The translations under genes were made by a program, and so were the position numbers. Below, in pieces: positions 8,513 to 21,934 of a stretch of 64,000 nt of DNA. A model generated the notes under the pieces. That model saw nothing but the letters and a program-made list of their open reading frames with translations. It was not told the DNA's origin and searched no databases. Source of the stretch: CAWFLT01 sp963816795 (lineage in GTDB: Bacteria > Acidobacteriota > Vicinamibacteria > Vicinamibacterales > SCN-69-37); assembly GCA_963816795.1 (NCBI GenBank), contig CAWFLT010000008.1, positions 1 to 64,000 on the forward strand. Reading direction: 5' to 3'. The stretch's first letter is position 1. Every line of letters begins with the position of its first letter.

Positions 8513-9697
8513 ATGCCTCTGGCGGGCTGCCTCGCGCTGATCGTCGTCCTGTCGGCAGTCACCGGGACGACGGCGCAAAGTCGACTGGCGGCGTTACCTC
8601 TGCAGGCGCCGGCGCCTCCCGACAACCCGACGACGCCTGAGCGTGTGGCCCTCGGGCGGGCGCTGTTCTGGGACCCGATTCTGTCTGGGCAAAAGGATGT
8701 GGCGTGCGCGACGTGCCACCACCCGGATTTCGGCTATTCGGACGGCCTCGATCTCTCGATCGGCGTAAACGGCGTCGGGCTCGGTGCCGGCAGATCCTTC
8801 GACGCCGGTCACCCGCAGCGACTGGTGAAGCGCAACAGCCAGACGGTGCTGAACGTCGCGTTCAACGGACTCAGCGCCGGCAGCGGCGCCGGTCCGGCGG
8901 AGGCGCCGATGTTCTGGGACCTCAGAACGCGCGGCCTCGAGGCACAGGCGCTGGAGCCGCTCAAGGCGCTTGAAGAAATGCGTGGCGACGCCTATGGGGA
9001 AGACCGGGCGCTTCGTGAAGTGGTGGCACGACTGTCGGCGATCCCGGAATATCAACGACTGTTCGCGCGCGCGTTCGGCGGCACCTCGCCGATCAGCGAG
9101 GGCAACCTGGGGCGCGCGCTCGCGGCATTTCAGCGCACGCTGGTCGCCTCGAACTCGCCGTTCGATCGATACCTGCGCGGCGACTCGACGGCGCTCACCG
9201 CCGATCAGATCCGAGGGATGGAGCGGTTCCAGTCGGTCGGCTGTGTCAACTGCCACAACGGCCCGATGTTCTCCGACTTCACCGCCCACGTGCTCGCCGT
9301 GCCCGACAATCGCAAACTCACGGCGTCGGATGCCGGCGTGAGCCAGAGTTACGCATTTCGCACGCCCTCACTGCGCAACTTGAGCGTGACGGCTCCCTAC
9401 ATGCACAACGGCGTCTTCGCGACGCTGGACCAGGTCATCGACTTCTACGAGCGCGTCAGCGGCGGCGGCCGCGGGGGACGCGGCGGTGCGGGGCGAGGCG
9501 GCCGCGGACTGAATCCGCAGGTCGAACGAACGCAGATCGACCCCCTGGCTCGTCAGCTCAACATGCGCGGCAGATCCCAGCGCGACCTCATCGCGTTTCT
9601 TGGCGCACTGAACGACCCGGAGTTCGATCGAACGGTTCCAGATCGCGTCCCCAGCGGGCTTGCCGTTGGCGGACGGGTTGTTGCCGACAGGCGGTAA
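8513..9697 (+). CDS. Di-heme cytochrome c peroxidase (CCP/MauG family)
   Basis: Periplasmic di-heme peroxidase, probably reducing hydrogen peroxide with electrons from small cytochromes. It has two heme-attachment motifs, CATCHH (about 8707) and CVNCHN (about 9244), and the conserved LGRALFWDP and RTPSLRNLSVTAPYMHNG segments. Start: ATG 8513 begins a good signal peptide (PLAGCLALIVVL). TTG 8462 is an in-frame alternative, while the best ribosome site (GAGGAGG at ~8430) serves ATG 8446 in another frame, so a start-region frameshift is possible. A glycine/arginine-rich loop (SGGGRGGRGGAGRGGRG) lies near the C-terminus. Confidence 0.9.
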   Translation: MPLAGCLALIVVLSAVTGTTAQSRLAALPLQAPAPPDNPTTPERVALGRALFWDPILSGQKDVACATCHHPDFGYSDGLDLSIGVNGVGLGAGRSFDAGHPQRLVKRNSQTVLNVAFNGLSAGSGAGPAEAPMFWDLRTRGLEAQALEPLKALEEMRGDAYGEDRALREVVARLSAIPEYQRLFARAFGGTSPISEGNLGRALAAFQRTLVASNSPFDRYLRGDSTALTADQIRGMERFQSVGCVNCHNGPMFSDFTAHVLAVPDNRKLTASDAGVSQSYAFRTPSLRNLSVTAPYMHNGVFATLDQVIDFYERVSGGGRGGRGGAGRGGRGLNPQVERTQIDPLARQLNMRGRSQRDLIAFLGALNDPEFDRTVPDRVPSGLAVGGRVVADRR

Positions 9698-9785
9698 CAG
9701 CGGATCCGCTCCGGGTCCTGCCCTGCTCTCGCCTCACAGGGCACGCTCCTTGCACTACTAAAGGTCGCTTGCCAAGGGGACGACC

Positions 9786-10169
9786 ATGACTCGCGATGCC
9801 TTCGATAGCGAACGCGGCCGGATCGAACGGACTCTGAACATGCTCGAGCGCTCGAGCGACCAGCTCCTCGCCGGACTCCCGGTTCCGACGTCGGTGCTGA
9901 GCGCGGCGGTGGCGTTCCTTCGAGCGACGGAGGACGCCGCGTACGAGGACGCCCAGAAGGCACACGACAGACCTGTGCTCGCTGGCTGCGTCGAGGAGCA
10001 TGTCGCGGCCCGATTGCCACTGGCGGGCATGGAGCACGCGCTGACAGGTTTGGCCGCCGGGAACCGGTCCGCGGCGGCAGCGTTTGCCACGTCTGCTCGC
10101 GACTACGTGAAGCTCTGGCGCGAACACGTTCGAGCCGACGATCGGCTCCTCAGCGGGCGGGATCGCTGA
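9786..10169 (+). CDS. Hemerythrin-like four-helix protein, ligands degenerate
   Basis: 127-residue, all-helical protein with the spacing of HHE hemerythrin domains: ERGRIERTL..., ATEDAAYEDAQKAH, EEHVAARLPLAGMEHAL and YVKLWREHVRADD. Several positions that hold iron-binding His or Glu in canonical members are different (for example the first helix has R where H is expected), so metal binding is doubtful. The ribosome site AAGGGG precedes ATG 9786. A role in oxygen, NO or iron handling is only a family-level guess. Confidence 0.6.
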   Translation: MTRDAFDSERGRIERTLNMLERSSDQLLAGLPVPTSVLSAAVAFLRATEDAAYEDAQKAHDRPVLAGCVEEHVAARLPLAGMEHALTGLAAGNRSAAAAFATSARDYVKLWREHVRADDRLLSGRDR

Positions 10170-10220
10170 GGGTTTCTTCGCGGTTTGATGGGGAAACTTC
10201 CGCACGACCGGCCGAGGCAC

Positions 10221-10688
10221 TCAGCCTCGCTGCGCGAACGACACGGCGGTGACGAGGAGTCCGTACGCCGTCACGGCCAGGGCCGTCCGAATCAGGTGAA
10301 AGCGGCGCCAACGCTCGCGGAGCCGCTCGGCGGCGGGTGGCACGTCACCTTCGGCGCGCCGGCGAAACTGGCTGTTGATCGGCTCGGCGATGACCACTGA
10401 GCTGACCAGGATGGTGGCCAGACACGCGATCCCGGCGAGCGCCAGCGTCTGAGAGACGCCGTCGGTCGCGGACGCGAATCCCGCGGCCCCGAGGCCGCAA
10501 ATGACGAGCAGAATCGGCATCGCCGGATCCGCCTTGCGCACGGACCGCCGGAAGTCGATGGCGTAGTCACTGAGCGTCTGTCGACGCCAGATCCACACGC
10601 GTTCCCACGCGTACCAGACGACGCCACCGGTGAAGATCCCACCGGCAGCGAGCATGACGATGGTCGAAAGTCGAAGCGCGTCTGCCAT
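10221..10688 (-). CDS. DUF1772-like (anthrone-oxygenase type) membrane protein
   Basis: 155-residue membrane protein with about four hydrophobic segments: LSTIVMLAAGGIFTGGVVWY, MPILLVICGLGAAGF, LALAGIACLATILVSSVVIA and ALAVTAYGLLVTAV. The internal motif EPINSQFRR before a basic stretch is typical of the DUF1772 group. The start is ATG 10688, chosen for the strong AAGGAGG ribosome site. It lies 25 bases after the MarR-type gene and is probably its co-transcribed target; function unknown. Confidence 0.75.
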   Translation of the reverse strand: MADALRLSTIVMLAAGGIFTGGVVWYAWERVWIWRRQTLSDYAIDFRRSVRKADPAMPILLVICGLGAAGFASATDGVSQTLALAGIACLATILVSSVVIAEPINSQFRRRAEGDVPPAAERLRERWRRFHLIRTALAVTAYGLLVTAVSFAQRG

Positions 10689-10713
10689 GTGTGTCCTCCT
10701 TGCGTGCGGCTGC

Positions 10714-11184
10714 CTATTCCTCGCGATCCGCGCTGGTTTCGAGCCCCTTGCAGATCTCGCGCAACACTCGCGCCGTGTCGTCGAGATCGGCAATGTTGAT
10801 CCCGCGCGTGAGCGTATTGACCCACTCGGCTTGCAGCGCATCGATCGCGGCGTACTTCGATCGACCCTGCGGGCTCAGTTCGATGAGCTCCGAACGACGA
10901 TGGTCGGAGTTCGGCGCCTTCGTCAGCAGGCCGTCCTCGACAAGGCGGTTGACGGAGGCGTGCACGCTCTGGCGCTGCAGTCCCATCCGTCTGGCGATTT
11001 GGGGCACGGTGAGCGGCCGCCCGGCGAGCGCGATGGCCCCCAGGACCTGCCACCGCGCGGCCGTCAGCCCGTGGCTGCCCGCCAGCGCATCGCCGGCGGC
11101 CAGCAGCAGTCCGTTCGCGCGGAAGATCGTCAGGATGACCGAGGTCGCGGCATCGCCACGCGGTGTGCGTCGCGTTCGAGACAT
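10714..11184 (-). CDS. MarR family transcriptional regulator
   Basis: Small winged-helix regulator. The helix-turn-helix and wing are evident in LTVPQIARRMGLQRQSVHAS, VNRLVEDGLL and NSDHRRSELIELSPQG, with flanking helices for dimerisation. A perfect 18-bp palindrome just upstream fits autoregulation. It precedes the DUF1772-like membrane gene on the same strand. The ligand is unknown; aromatic compounds or oxidants are common in the family. Confidence 0.88.
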   Translation of the reverse strand: MSRTRRTPRGDAATSVILTIFRANGLLLAAGDALAGSHGLTAARWQVLGAIALAGRPLTVPQIARRMGLQRQSVHASVNRLVEDGLLTKAPNSDHRRSELIELSPQGRSKYAAIDALQAEWVNTLTRGINIADLDDTARVLREICKGLETSADREE

Positions 11185-11185
11185 A

Positions 11186-11203
11186 TTGTCAGTATACTGA
11201 CAA
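11186..11203. promoter_or_regulatory. Palindromic operator of the MarR-type gene
   Basis: TTGTCAGTATACTGACAA, a perfect 18-bp palindrome placed directly before the MarR start. The half-site GACAAC/GTTGTC recurs as a wider inverted repeat at 11200-11221. This is the expected autoregulatory site and could also affect the end of the neighbouring HxlR-type gene. Confidence 0.75.
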
Positions 11204-11230
11204 CATGTCTGTAAGTTGTCAATTGGCGCT

Positions 11231-11914
11231 TCAGGCCGACGCGGCGTCTTCGGCGGCGGTGCAGGGCGACAGAGGCAGCCGGAAGATCTCGGCGAACCGG
11301 TCCAGGAGCTGCCGGTCGCCCACGATCCGCACCACCCCGCTCGCGAGCGCGTCGCCCGGCGTGATGGCGCCGGTCATCAACTCCCGCAAGGCGGGGCCCG
11401 TCTCGATCACGAGATCCGGGCGATCGATTGATCCGGGCGCCGCCGTGAGGACGCCATTCGCCACGCGCGCGTGCGCCACGGCGTCGCCGGCGCGCACCTC
11501 GAACGTCGCATGCAGCCGCCGCGCCGCCGGCTTCTGAAATGTCGCCTGCAGCGCGAGCGCCAGCGAATCCGGATTCAGCACGTCGTCCGGGTGCGGATCC
11601 CCGAGGGATCGCGCGCCCCAGACGCCAAGCGACAGCAGGATCGGGCGCAACTCCTGGCCATAGGCCGTGAGCTCGTAGCCGACGCCAGACGAGGGCCTGG
11701 CCAGGGCTCGCCGGCGAACGACGCCTGCCTGCTCCAGCTCCTTGAGCCGCGCCGTGAGGATGTTCGATGGAATCCGCGGCAGTCCGCGCTGCAAGTCGCT
11801 GAACCGCTTGGGGCTCAGCATCAGATCGCGGATGACCAGCAGCGTCCATCGTTCGCCCACGAGCTCGAGGGCGCGAGCCAATCCGCAGAACTGACCGTAG
11901 GGGCGATTCGCCAT
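11231..11914 (-). CDS. HxlR-type regulator with C-terminal SCP2-like domain
   Basis: The N-terminal winged helix of the HxlR family is clear: ALELVGERWTLLVIRDLM, RFSDLQRGLPRIPSNILTAR and LKELEQAGVVRR. The C-terminal ~90 residues resemble an SCP2 sterol-carrier-like module (VIETGPALRELMTGAITPGD), a combination seen in some actinobacterial and proteobacterial HxlR proteins. A palindrome upstream suggests autoregulation. No partner gene is adjacent. Confidence 0.85.
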   Translation of the reverse strand: MANRPYGQFCGLARALELVGERWTLLVIRDLMLSPKRFSDLQRGLPRIPSNILTARLKELEQAGVVRRRALARPSSGVGYELTAYGQELRPILLSLGVWGARSLGDPHPDDVLNPDSLALALQATFQKPAARRLHATFEVRAGDAVAHARVANGVLTAAPGSIDRPDLVIETGPALRELMTGAITPGDALASGVVRIVGDRQLLDRFAEIFRLPLSPCTAAEDAASA

Positions 11915-11923
11915 CCAGAATCT

Positions 11924-11960
11924 ACTTGACTATACGAAGTTTACTTGTTTATAACAAGTG
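11924..11960. promoter_or_regulatory. Inverted repeats upstream of the HxlR-type gene
   Basis: ACTTGTT-TAT-AACAAGT at 11943-11959, and a weaker related repeat, ACTTGACTATACGAAGT, 20 bases away. AT-rich against a GC-rich background and next to the HxlR start, so probably its operator and promoter. The next ~250 bases, up to the GAF regulator, show nothing I can name. Confidence 0.65.
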
Positions 11961-12219
11961 ATATTGCCACCGCCGCGCGGCGGGGCCTCGCCTGCGGCGT
12001 TCGCCCCTCCCCTGGAACGCTCGACGTCGCCCGACCGTCACAACCAGAAGGCAGGATGGTGGTTTCGCCTGCGCCGCGTCACGAAGCAAGGGGCTCGAAT
12101 GTTTCCATACCCGCAGTCAACCATGCGAGCGGATCGAGGGCGCGCCTCGGGCGCGCTGATGGAGGCGCCGGGCGTACGACGACGCCCGGCAAGGTGACGT
12201 CATCCCGCATCAGGACCAG

Positions 12220-14813
12220 GTGCGATTCCTCGCCGAGGTGTCGGAGGCCATCGCGTCGCACAGCAATCTGACGGCGCTCTTTCGCGATCTGGCGAGGCGG
12301 CTGCCTCCCCTGCTGCCGTTCGAGGTGATCGCGCTCTTCCTGCACGACCCCGACAAGCAGGTCATGCGCGTGCGACATGCTGGGCACCGCGGACGCTGAC
12401 CGCATTCCGCCCGGGCTCGAGCTGCCGGTCGACGCGTCGTACAGCGGGGCCGTGTTCACGACGCAGGAACCGGTCGTCGTGCGCCGCGCTGAAGACGACC
12501 GGCGATTCCCCGAAAGCGGGACACTGCTGCGCGACATCGGCGTCGAGTCGTTTGCGGTGTTCCCGCTCACGACGATCACGCGCCGCCTCGGCGCGATCGG
12601 GTTCGGCAGCCTCAACGGGTGCGCGTTCCCGGCGCCGGAGCTCGAGTTCCTGCGCCAGGCGGCGCGGCAGATCGCGGTGGCGGTGGACAACGTGCTGCAC
12701 GGCGAGAGCGCGGAGGCCGCCCGCGCGCAGCTCAGCCGGGAACGCGATCGTCTGCGCCTGCTGGTCGAGGTGTCTGAGTCCATCGCGTCGTATCGCGATC
12801 TCGACGATCTGTTCAAGGTGCTCAGCGAGCGGCTGCCGCGGCTGGTGCCGTTCGACTTCATCAACCTCGTCCTGCACGATCCGGCGCGCAACGTGATGCG
12901 GCTGCAGATCCTGACGACTGAGGCGCCGACGACGATCACGCCGGGCCTCGAGCTGCCGGTCGACGAATCGCCTGGCGGCCTCGTCTGGCGGACGCAGCAG
13001 CCGTTGATGATCGGGGACCTGACGCAGGAACGTCGCTTTCCGCACCTGACGCCGCGGCTGCTCGAAAACGACGTGCGCACGTACTGCGCGGTGCCGCTCA
13101 CGACCGCGTTGCGCCGGCTGGGCGCGCTGGGCTTCGGCAGCATGAAACCCGACGCCTACGACGAGGCGCGATCTCGAGTTCATGCAGCACATGGCGAGGC
13201 AGGTCGCGGTCGCCGTGGACAACGTGCTGCATGACGAGAGCGCCCGCCTCGCGCAGACGCAGCTCGCGCGCGAGCGCGACCGGCTGCGGGTGCGGCTCGA
13301 GATCAACAACGCCGTCGTCTCGCACCTGGACATGGACGAGATGTTCGCGGCGATCAGCGTCGCGCTTTCGCGCGCGATTCAGCACGACGGCTGCGGCCTC
13401 GTGCTCTACGAGAAGGACATGCGCCGGTTCCGCTGCCACGTGCAGCACGCCAACGGCGAACATGCGATCGAAGAAGGCGCGGCGGATGCCGATGCCCTCT
13501 GCGGTCCGTCGTCGATCGCCATCGACAGCCGGCGTCCGGCCGTGCTCGGGTTCGACGAGCTGAAGGCGCTGGCGCCGACCTCGAAACTGGCGCAACGTCT
13601 CCTCGAGAAGGGCGTGAAATCGTTCTGCGCCGTGCCGCTGGTGTCGCATGAGCGCACGCTGGGAACGCTGAACATCGGTCGTCTCATGGAGTCCGCGTTC
13701 ACACCCGACGACGTGGACCTGCTCACCGACGTCGCCCAGCAGGTGTCGATCGCCGTCGAGAACGGGATGGCGTATCGCGAGATCGCCGAGCTCAAGGAGA
13801 AGCTCAACACCGAGAAGCTCTACCTCGAAGACGAGATCCGGACGAGCTTCAACTTCGGCGAGATCGTCGGCGAGAGCCCGGCGCTGACGCAGGTGCTGCA
13901 GCAGGTCGAGATCGTCGCGCCGACCGACTCCACGGTGCTCATCCAGGGCGAGACGGGAACCGGCAAGGAACTGATCGCGCGCGCGATCCACAACCTGAGC
14001 GGCCGCAACGCGCGGACGTTCGTGAAGCTCAACTGCGCGGCCATTCCGACGGGGCTCCTGGAAAGCGAGCTCTTCGGGCACGAGAAGGGCGCCTTCACGG
14101 GCGCGATCGCGCAGAAGGTCGGCCGGTTCGAGCTCGCGCAGGGCGGCACGCTGTTCCTGGACGAGGTCGGCGACATCCCGCTCGAGCTGCAGTCGAAGTT
14201 CCTGCGCGTGCTCCAGGAGCAGGAGTTCGAGCGACTGGGCGGCACGCGGACGATTCGCGTCGACATCCGCCTCGTCGCCGCGACGAACCGCGACCTCACG
14301 GCGATGGTCGCGAACCGGGAGTTCCGCAGCGATCTCTACTACCGGCTGAACGTGTTCCCGATCGTCAACCCGCCGCTCCGCGATCGGCGGGACGACATCC
14401 CGCGGCTCGTGCAGTTCTTCACGCGGAAGTTCGCCAAGCGGATGAACAAGGGCATCACGTCGATCCCGACCGCCACCATGACGGCGCTCTCGCGCTATCA
14501 CTGGCCCGGGAACATCCGCGAGCTCGAGAACTTCATCGAACGCGCGGTGATCCTGTCGCGGGGATCGAGCCTCGAGCCGCCGCTGGCCGAGTTGACGCAG
14601 GGAACTGCCGCTTTGTCACTCGCACCCGCTGATGCGCCCGCCGCGCTCTCGACGCTCGAGGACGCCGAACGCGACCACATCCGGCGCGCGTTCGAGCAGA
14701 CGAACTGGCTGGTCGGCGGCCCGTCAGGCGCGGCCGCGCGCCTCGGCATGAAGCGGACCACGCTCCAGTCGAAGATGGAGCGGCTCGGCATCGCGCGGCC
14801 GGCCGCGCGCTGA
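12220..14813 (+). CDS. GAF-domain sigma-54 dependent regulator (frameshifted)
   Basis: Bacterial enhancer-binding protein. Three GAF-like sensory units are visible: EVSEAIASHSNLTALFRDLA with LGTADADRIPPGLELPVD; then VSESIASYRDLDDLFKVLSE; then INNAVVSHLDMDEMFAAI. The AAA+ domain follows, with GETGTGKELIARA (Walker A), GAFTGA (sigma-54 contact) and LFLDEVGDIP (Walker B), then a C-terminal Fis-type helix-turn-helix (LGMKRTTLQSKMERLGI). Two frame breaks, near 12373 and 13170, are each repaired by removing one base. The true start is unresolved; GTG 12220 is the first plausible codon. No dedicated kinase is adjacent. Confidence 0.85.
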
Positions 14814-14823
14814 CGGGTCGTGG

Positions 14824-15816
14824 TTACGATGTTCGAGCCTCCGGCACGCCGGCGAACGAAAGATCGTCGATCTCCTCCTGGGTCAACTGCAGGGACATCG
14901 CCGCGGCGATCTCGTCGATTTGATCGGGCCGCCGCGCGCCGGCCACGGCGGCGGTGACGGCGCCGTGATGCAGCGTCCACGCCACGGCGACCGCGGCCGG
15001 TGTTGTTCCTCGCGTCGCGGCGACGAGGCGAAGACGCTCGACGAATCCTGGCGCCGTGACCCGCGCGGCCTCCTGGAACGCCGCGCTCTGGCGGCGCCAG
15101 TCGTTGTGTGGCAGCCGATGCAGGCGCTCGGCGGTCATGGCGCCGGTCAGCAGACCCGACGCCATGGGCGACGACGCCAGCACGCCGATGCCGTGGTAGC
15201 GGCAGTACGGCAGCATCGACGTCTCGGGATCGCGATGCATGAGCGAATACGACACCTGCAGGCTGGTCACCGGCGCGATGCCCTTGAGCCGGCTCAATTG
15301 CGCGGCGCTGGCGTGCGCGAGTCCGAGAAACCGCACCTTGCCTTCTCGCTGCAGGTCCGCCAGCGTGCCCCACGCCTCTTCCAGCGATCCGCCCTCGGAT
15401 CGCCACGGACTGAGCTCGCACGGCAGGTCGATCTGATAGAGGTCGATCGCGTCGACGTCGAGCCGCCGCAGGCTGGCTTCGGCCTGACGGCGGATCGACG
15501 TCCGTCGCAAGCTGCAGGAGACGTTGCCCAGCTCATCCCAGATCAGGCTGCCCTTGGTGAAGATGTACGGCCGATCTCCGACGGGCACGTCGCGCAGGGT
15601 GCGGGCGATGATCGTCTCGGATCGACCCAGGCCGTAGACGGCAGCGGTGTCGATCCAGTTGATGCCCCGGTCGAGCGCCCGCCGAATGGTGGCCATCGAC
15701 GCCGCGTCGGGCTGCGGGCCCCACCCCAACCGCCAGTCGCTGCCCCCGATGGCCCAGGCGCCGAGCCCGACCGGCGTGATGGCGAGCGTCGAGTTGCCGA
15801 GGAAGCGCCGTTCCAT
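14824..15816 (-). CDS. Aldo/keto reductase with His to Asp change
   Basis: NAD(P)-dependent oxidoreductase of the aldo/keto reductase barrel family. WIDTAAVYGLGRSE holds the catalytic Asp and Tyr, FTKGS the Lys, and AVAGARRPDQIDE the cofactor-binding C-terminal loop. The usual catalytic histidine in DLYQIHWP is replaced: the sequence here is DLYQIDLPCE, and the following SN motif reads AHA. Activity may differ from that of ordinary reductases. The start at 15816 is supported by MERRFLGNS. It is separated from the upstream efflux operon by a 103-bp inverted-repeat element. Confidence 0.88.
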   Translation of the reverse strand: MERRFLGNSTLAITPVGLGAWAIGGSDWRLGWGPQPDAASMATIRRALDRGINWIDTAAVYGLGRSETIIARTLRDVPVGDRPYIFTKGSLIWDELGNVSCSLRRTSIRRQAEASLRRLDVDAIDLYQIDLPCELSPWRSEGGSLEEAWGTLADLQREGKVRFLGLAHASAAQLSRLKGIAPVTSLQVSYSLMHRDPETSMLPYCRYHGIGVLASSPMASGLLTGAMTAERLHRLPHNDWRRQSAAFQEAARVTAPGFVERLRLVAATRGTTPAAVAVAWTLHHGAVTAAVAGARRPDQIDEIAAAMSLQLTQEEIDDLSFAGVPEARTS

Positions 15817-15829
15817 CGCCTAGGCTCCG

Positions 15830-15932
15830 CTAGTGCCGTTCCAACTGTTCCGCCAGAGCCGCACCCTCGACGTGCAGGTGAGGCGGAGTGGAGCCGGAAC
15901 CCTATGCGCGCATTAAGTTGGAACGGCACTAG
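15830..15932. repeat. 103-bp element with perfect 17-bp inverted ends
   Basis: CTAGTGCCGTTCCAACT at 15830-15846 is repeated as its exact reverse complement at 15916-15932. The interior has a weaker CCGCC/GGCGG pairing. The element is non-coding and supplies the stop codon of the TolC gene. It could be a MITE-like element or a strong hairpin terminator. Confidence 0.75.
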
Positions 15933-17555
15933 AAGCCGCCCTGTCTGAAGAGCCCGCGCGGCGGCGCCGTCGGCATCGCGATCAGCGCAGCGCCACGCAC
16001 CGCAATCGCCTCGCCAACCGCGGATGGCGACGCGAGCTGCACGGCCTCGAACGTGACCAGCGACGACTGATGGTCGAGCATCGCCTGGAGCCGATTGACC
16101 TGCGCCTGGAGCAGGTCGCGCTGCGCCTGCGTCACCAGGAACGTCGTCGAGAGGCCGGCGTCGAAGCGCTTCCGCTCGACGTCGAGGCGCTGTTCGGCGA
16201 GCGACTCGCCGGCGCGCGCCGCGTCCATCCGTTGCGACGTGCTCTGAATCTGCCGCGCCGCCTGCCGGACGGCCTTCGACGATCTGCAGCTCGAGGCTCG
16301 CGATGCGGTGGCTCACCTGCCGCCGCTCGATCTCCGCGCGCGCGAGGTTCGCCTTGTCGTAGCGGTCGCCGATCGGATGGCTGACCGTGACCCCGACGCT
16401 CCAGGACGAGAGGTCGTGCTTGAACAACTGGCCGAGGGTGTTGCCGAAGCCCGTGCCCAGTCGTCCGGTGACCTCACCGGGGAACGGCCCCGTCCGCAGC
16501 AGCTGGGTGCCGCCAAGTCCGCCGCCGCGATACGACGCTTCGAGGCGCACGTCCGGCAGCTTCTGGTTGGTGAAGAGCTCGACGTCGGTCTCCGCGTCCG
16601 CGAAGTCTCGACGCGCCCGCGCGAGATCGTGGCGCTCGTCGAGCGCCGATGCGAGGGCGCGCTCGACGTCGGGCGAGGCGCCGCCGCTCGGCTCATCGAC
16701 CGGATCGATGCTCGCGCGCCAGAACGTCGCGTCGCCGGGATCCATGATGAGACGCCGGAGACGATCCTCGGCGTCCTTCGCGATGGTCTCGGCGCGAATC
16801 AGGTTCTCGCGACGCTGCGCCACCTCCGCCTCGGCCTGCACGAGATCCAGCGGCGGCACCTGCCCGATGGTCACGCGCGCACGATTCTGGCGGACGAGAT
16901 CCTCGGCCAACTCGAGCGACCGCTGCTGCACGCTGACATTGGCGACCGCGGCCTTGAACGTCCAGTACGCGAGCTTGACCGTCGCGACCGTCTGCACGAC
17001 CGATTCGCGGAATCGCAGCTCGGCGCGCTCCTTGCCACGCCCGGCGATGACGTACTGATGCCGCGCCACGTCGATCGTGCGGTTCTTGAGGAGCGGCTGT
17101 GAGAACGCGACGTGCAGTCCTGACTGAAGCGCCGGATCGTAGGCGCTGAACGGGTTGTTTGACGTGATGCGCGCGGCGTCCCAGCTGACGGTCCACGTGC
17201 CGCCACCGCGGCGGAGGCGCTGTGTGAGTCCGGCCGACGAGAACCACTCGCCCGTCCTCACGGCCTCGGTGCCCTGGAACGCGCTGAGCGGCGCCGCGGC
17301 CTGGCCCGTTCGGGCCGCCAATGCCTGGAACACCGGATCGAAGGCGCCGCGCGTGCCGGCGAGACGCTCGGACTCGCTGTCGACGCCCAGCCGGATCACC
17401 GCCAGATCGGGATTGTGTTCCACGGCGCGGCGCACCGCGTCTTCGAGGGTCAGCGGCAGTTTCGTCACGTCCTGCGCCGCCGCCGGGGTGGCAATCACCG
17501 GAAAGACAATGGCGAACGCGATCGCGCGCGCGAGAAAGTGCGGTTTCGGAATCAT
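15929..17555 (-). CDS. TolC family outer-membrane efflux protein (frameshifted)
   Basis: Outer-membrane channel of the RND pump encoded just upstream. A signal peptide is present (IAFAIVFPVIATPAAAQ), then the two repeated TolC helical-hairpin domains; ELRFRESVVQTVATVKLAYW and RLDVERKRFDAGLSTTFLVT are typical. One frame break near 16272 (extra G in GAAGGCC on the coding strand) separates the last ~110 residues. It starts 12 bases after the pump gene, so the three genes form one operon. Confidence 0.9.
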
Positions 17556-17567
17556 GATCAGCTCTCC

Positions 17568-20658
<3,091 letters not shown>

Positions 20659-21787
20659 TTATCGATCCTCGGGCCGGGGAGACGGGTTGTTGCCGGGCTG
20701 CACGTTGTTGTTCACGAACACGGCCGCGCCCGTGCGCAGCTTGAAGACGCCGGACGTGACGACTTCCTCGCCGGGCTTCACGCCCGACACGACCGCCACC
20801 TGGTCGCCGCGCGTGCCGCCCAGCTTCACGAACTGCTGACGGACCCCGCGGTACGGCTTGCCATCCGGTCCTTTGACTTCGCCGACGATGAACACCGAGT
20901 CGCCGAACGGCGCGTAGCTGATCGCCGACGCCGGCAGCGCGACGATCGGCTGACTGGTGCCCAGCACGACCTCGGCCTGCACGAACATGCCGGGCCGCAG
21001 CTTGCCGTCAGGATTGGACAGCGTGGCCTGTACCTGGACGTTGCGCGTCGCCTCGTTGACGGTCGAGTCGAGCGCGGTGACGCGTCCGGTGAACACCGCG
21101 CCGGCGAGATCGCCCGCCGTCAGGCGTACCTCGCGGCCGGCGCGCACGCGCTGCACGGCCTGCTGCGGGACGCCGAAGTTCACGTAGATCGGATCGAGCG
21201 ACTGCAGCTGGACGACTGGATCGCCGGCAGACGAGGTACTGGCCGAGGTTGACCTGCCGCAGCCCGAGGATCCCCGAAAACGGCGCGCGAATCATCTTGC
21301 GATCGATGGCCGCGCGCATCTCGCCGACCCGTGCTTCGCCGTGCTTCTGGTCGGCCGTCGCGCGATCGAACTCCGCCTTCGACACGACCTGCTCGTTCAG
21401 CAGGCCCTGCATGCGGTCGAAGTTGAGCCGCGCGAGCTCGCGCTCGGCCTCGGCCGCGGCCAGCTGCGCGCGCTCCGATCTCGTGTCGAGCGTCACCAGC
21501 ACATCGCCGGCACCCACCGCGCGGCCCGAGTCGAAGTGGATGCGATCGACCGTTCCCGACAGATCGGCGCTGACGGTCACGCCCTGCACGGACGCGACCG
21601 TCCCGATCGCGCCGAGCGTCTCCGGCCACGTCACTTCCGTCGCGACGATCGTCGTCACCGCCTCGGGCGGCATCTGGAACGCCGCGCCTTCCGCCATCGC
21701 GGTCTGAATCTGCTTGACCTTGATCACGCCGAGACCGGCGATGATCGCGACCGTCACCACCAACATCAGAATCATTCGTTTCGCCAT
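20659..21787 (-). CDS. RND periplasmic adaptor (membrane fusion protein), frameshifted
   Basis: Membrane-anchored adaptor joining pump and TolC channel. The N-terminal anchor is MILMLVVTVAIIAGLGVI. The lipoyl/biotinyl-like half-motifs are GTVDRIHFDSGRAVGAGDVL and IRAPFSGILGLRQVNLGQYL, with the helical hairpin between them. The beta-barrel and membrane-proximal domains are in the second frame, after a one-base insertion near 21230. ATG 21787 has a GAGGTG site 5 bases upstream. It is the first gene of the efflux operon. Confidence 0.92.
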
Positions 21788-21934
21788 GAACACCTCAACT
21801 CCGCGAACCTGCTCAAGGGCAATTTGCGATCCAGGAACGAAGCGGGCGTGAAGCCGTATTCACGCGTTCGCCGGCGCGCGGCGAAACGGCGATTGCCGCC
21901 GACCAGTCGGCAGCTGCCGGCCCGTCGGCGCCCG

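Noticed and set aside
12079..13333. Long minus-strand frames opposite the GAF regulator
   Set aside because: They mirror the GAF coding strand, have Arg/Ala/Ser-rich composition and no family motif, while the plus strand has clear domains.
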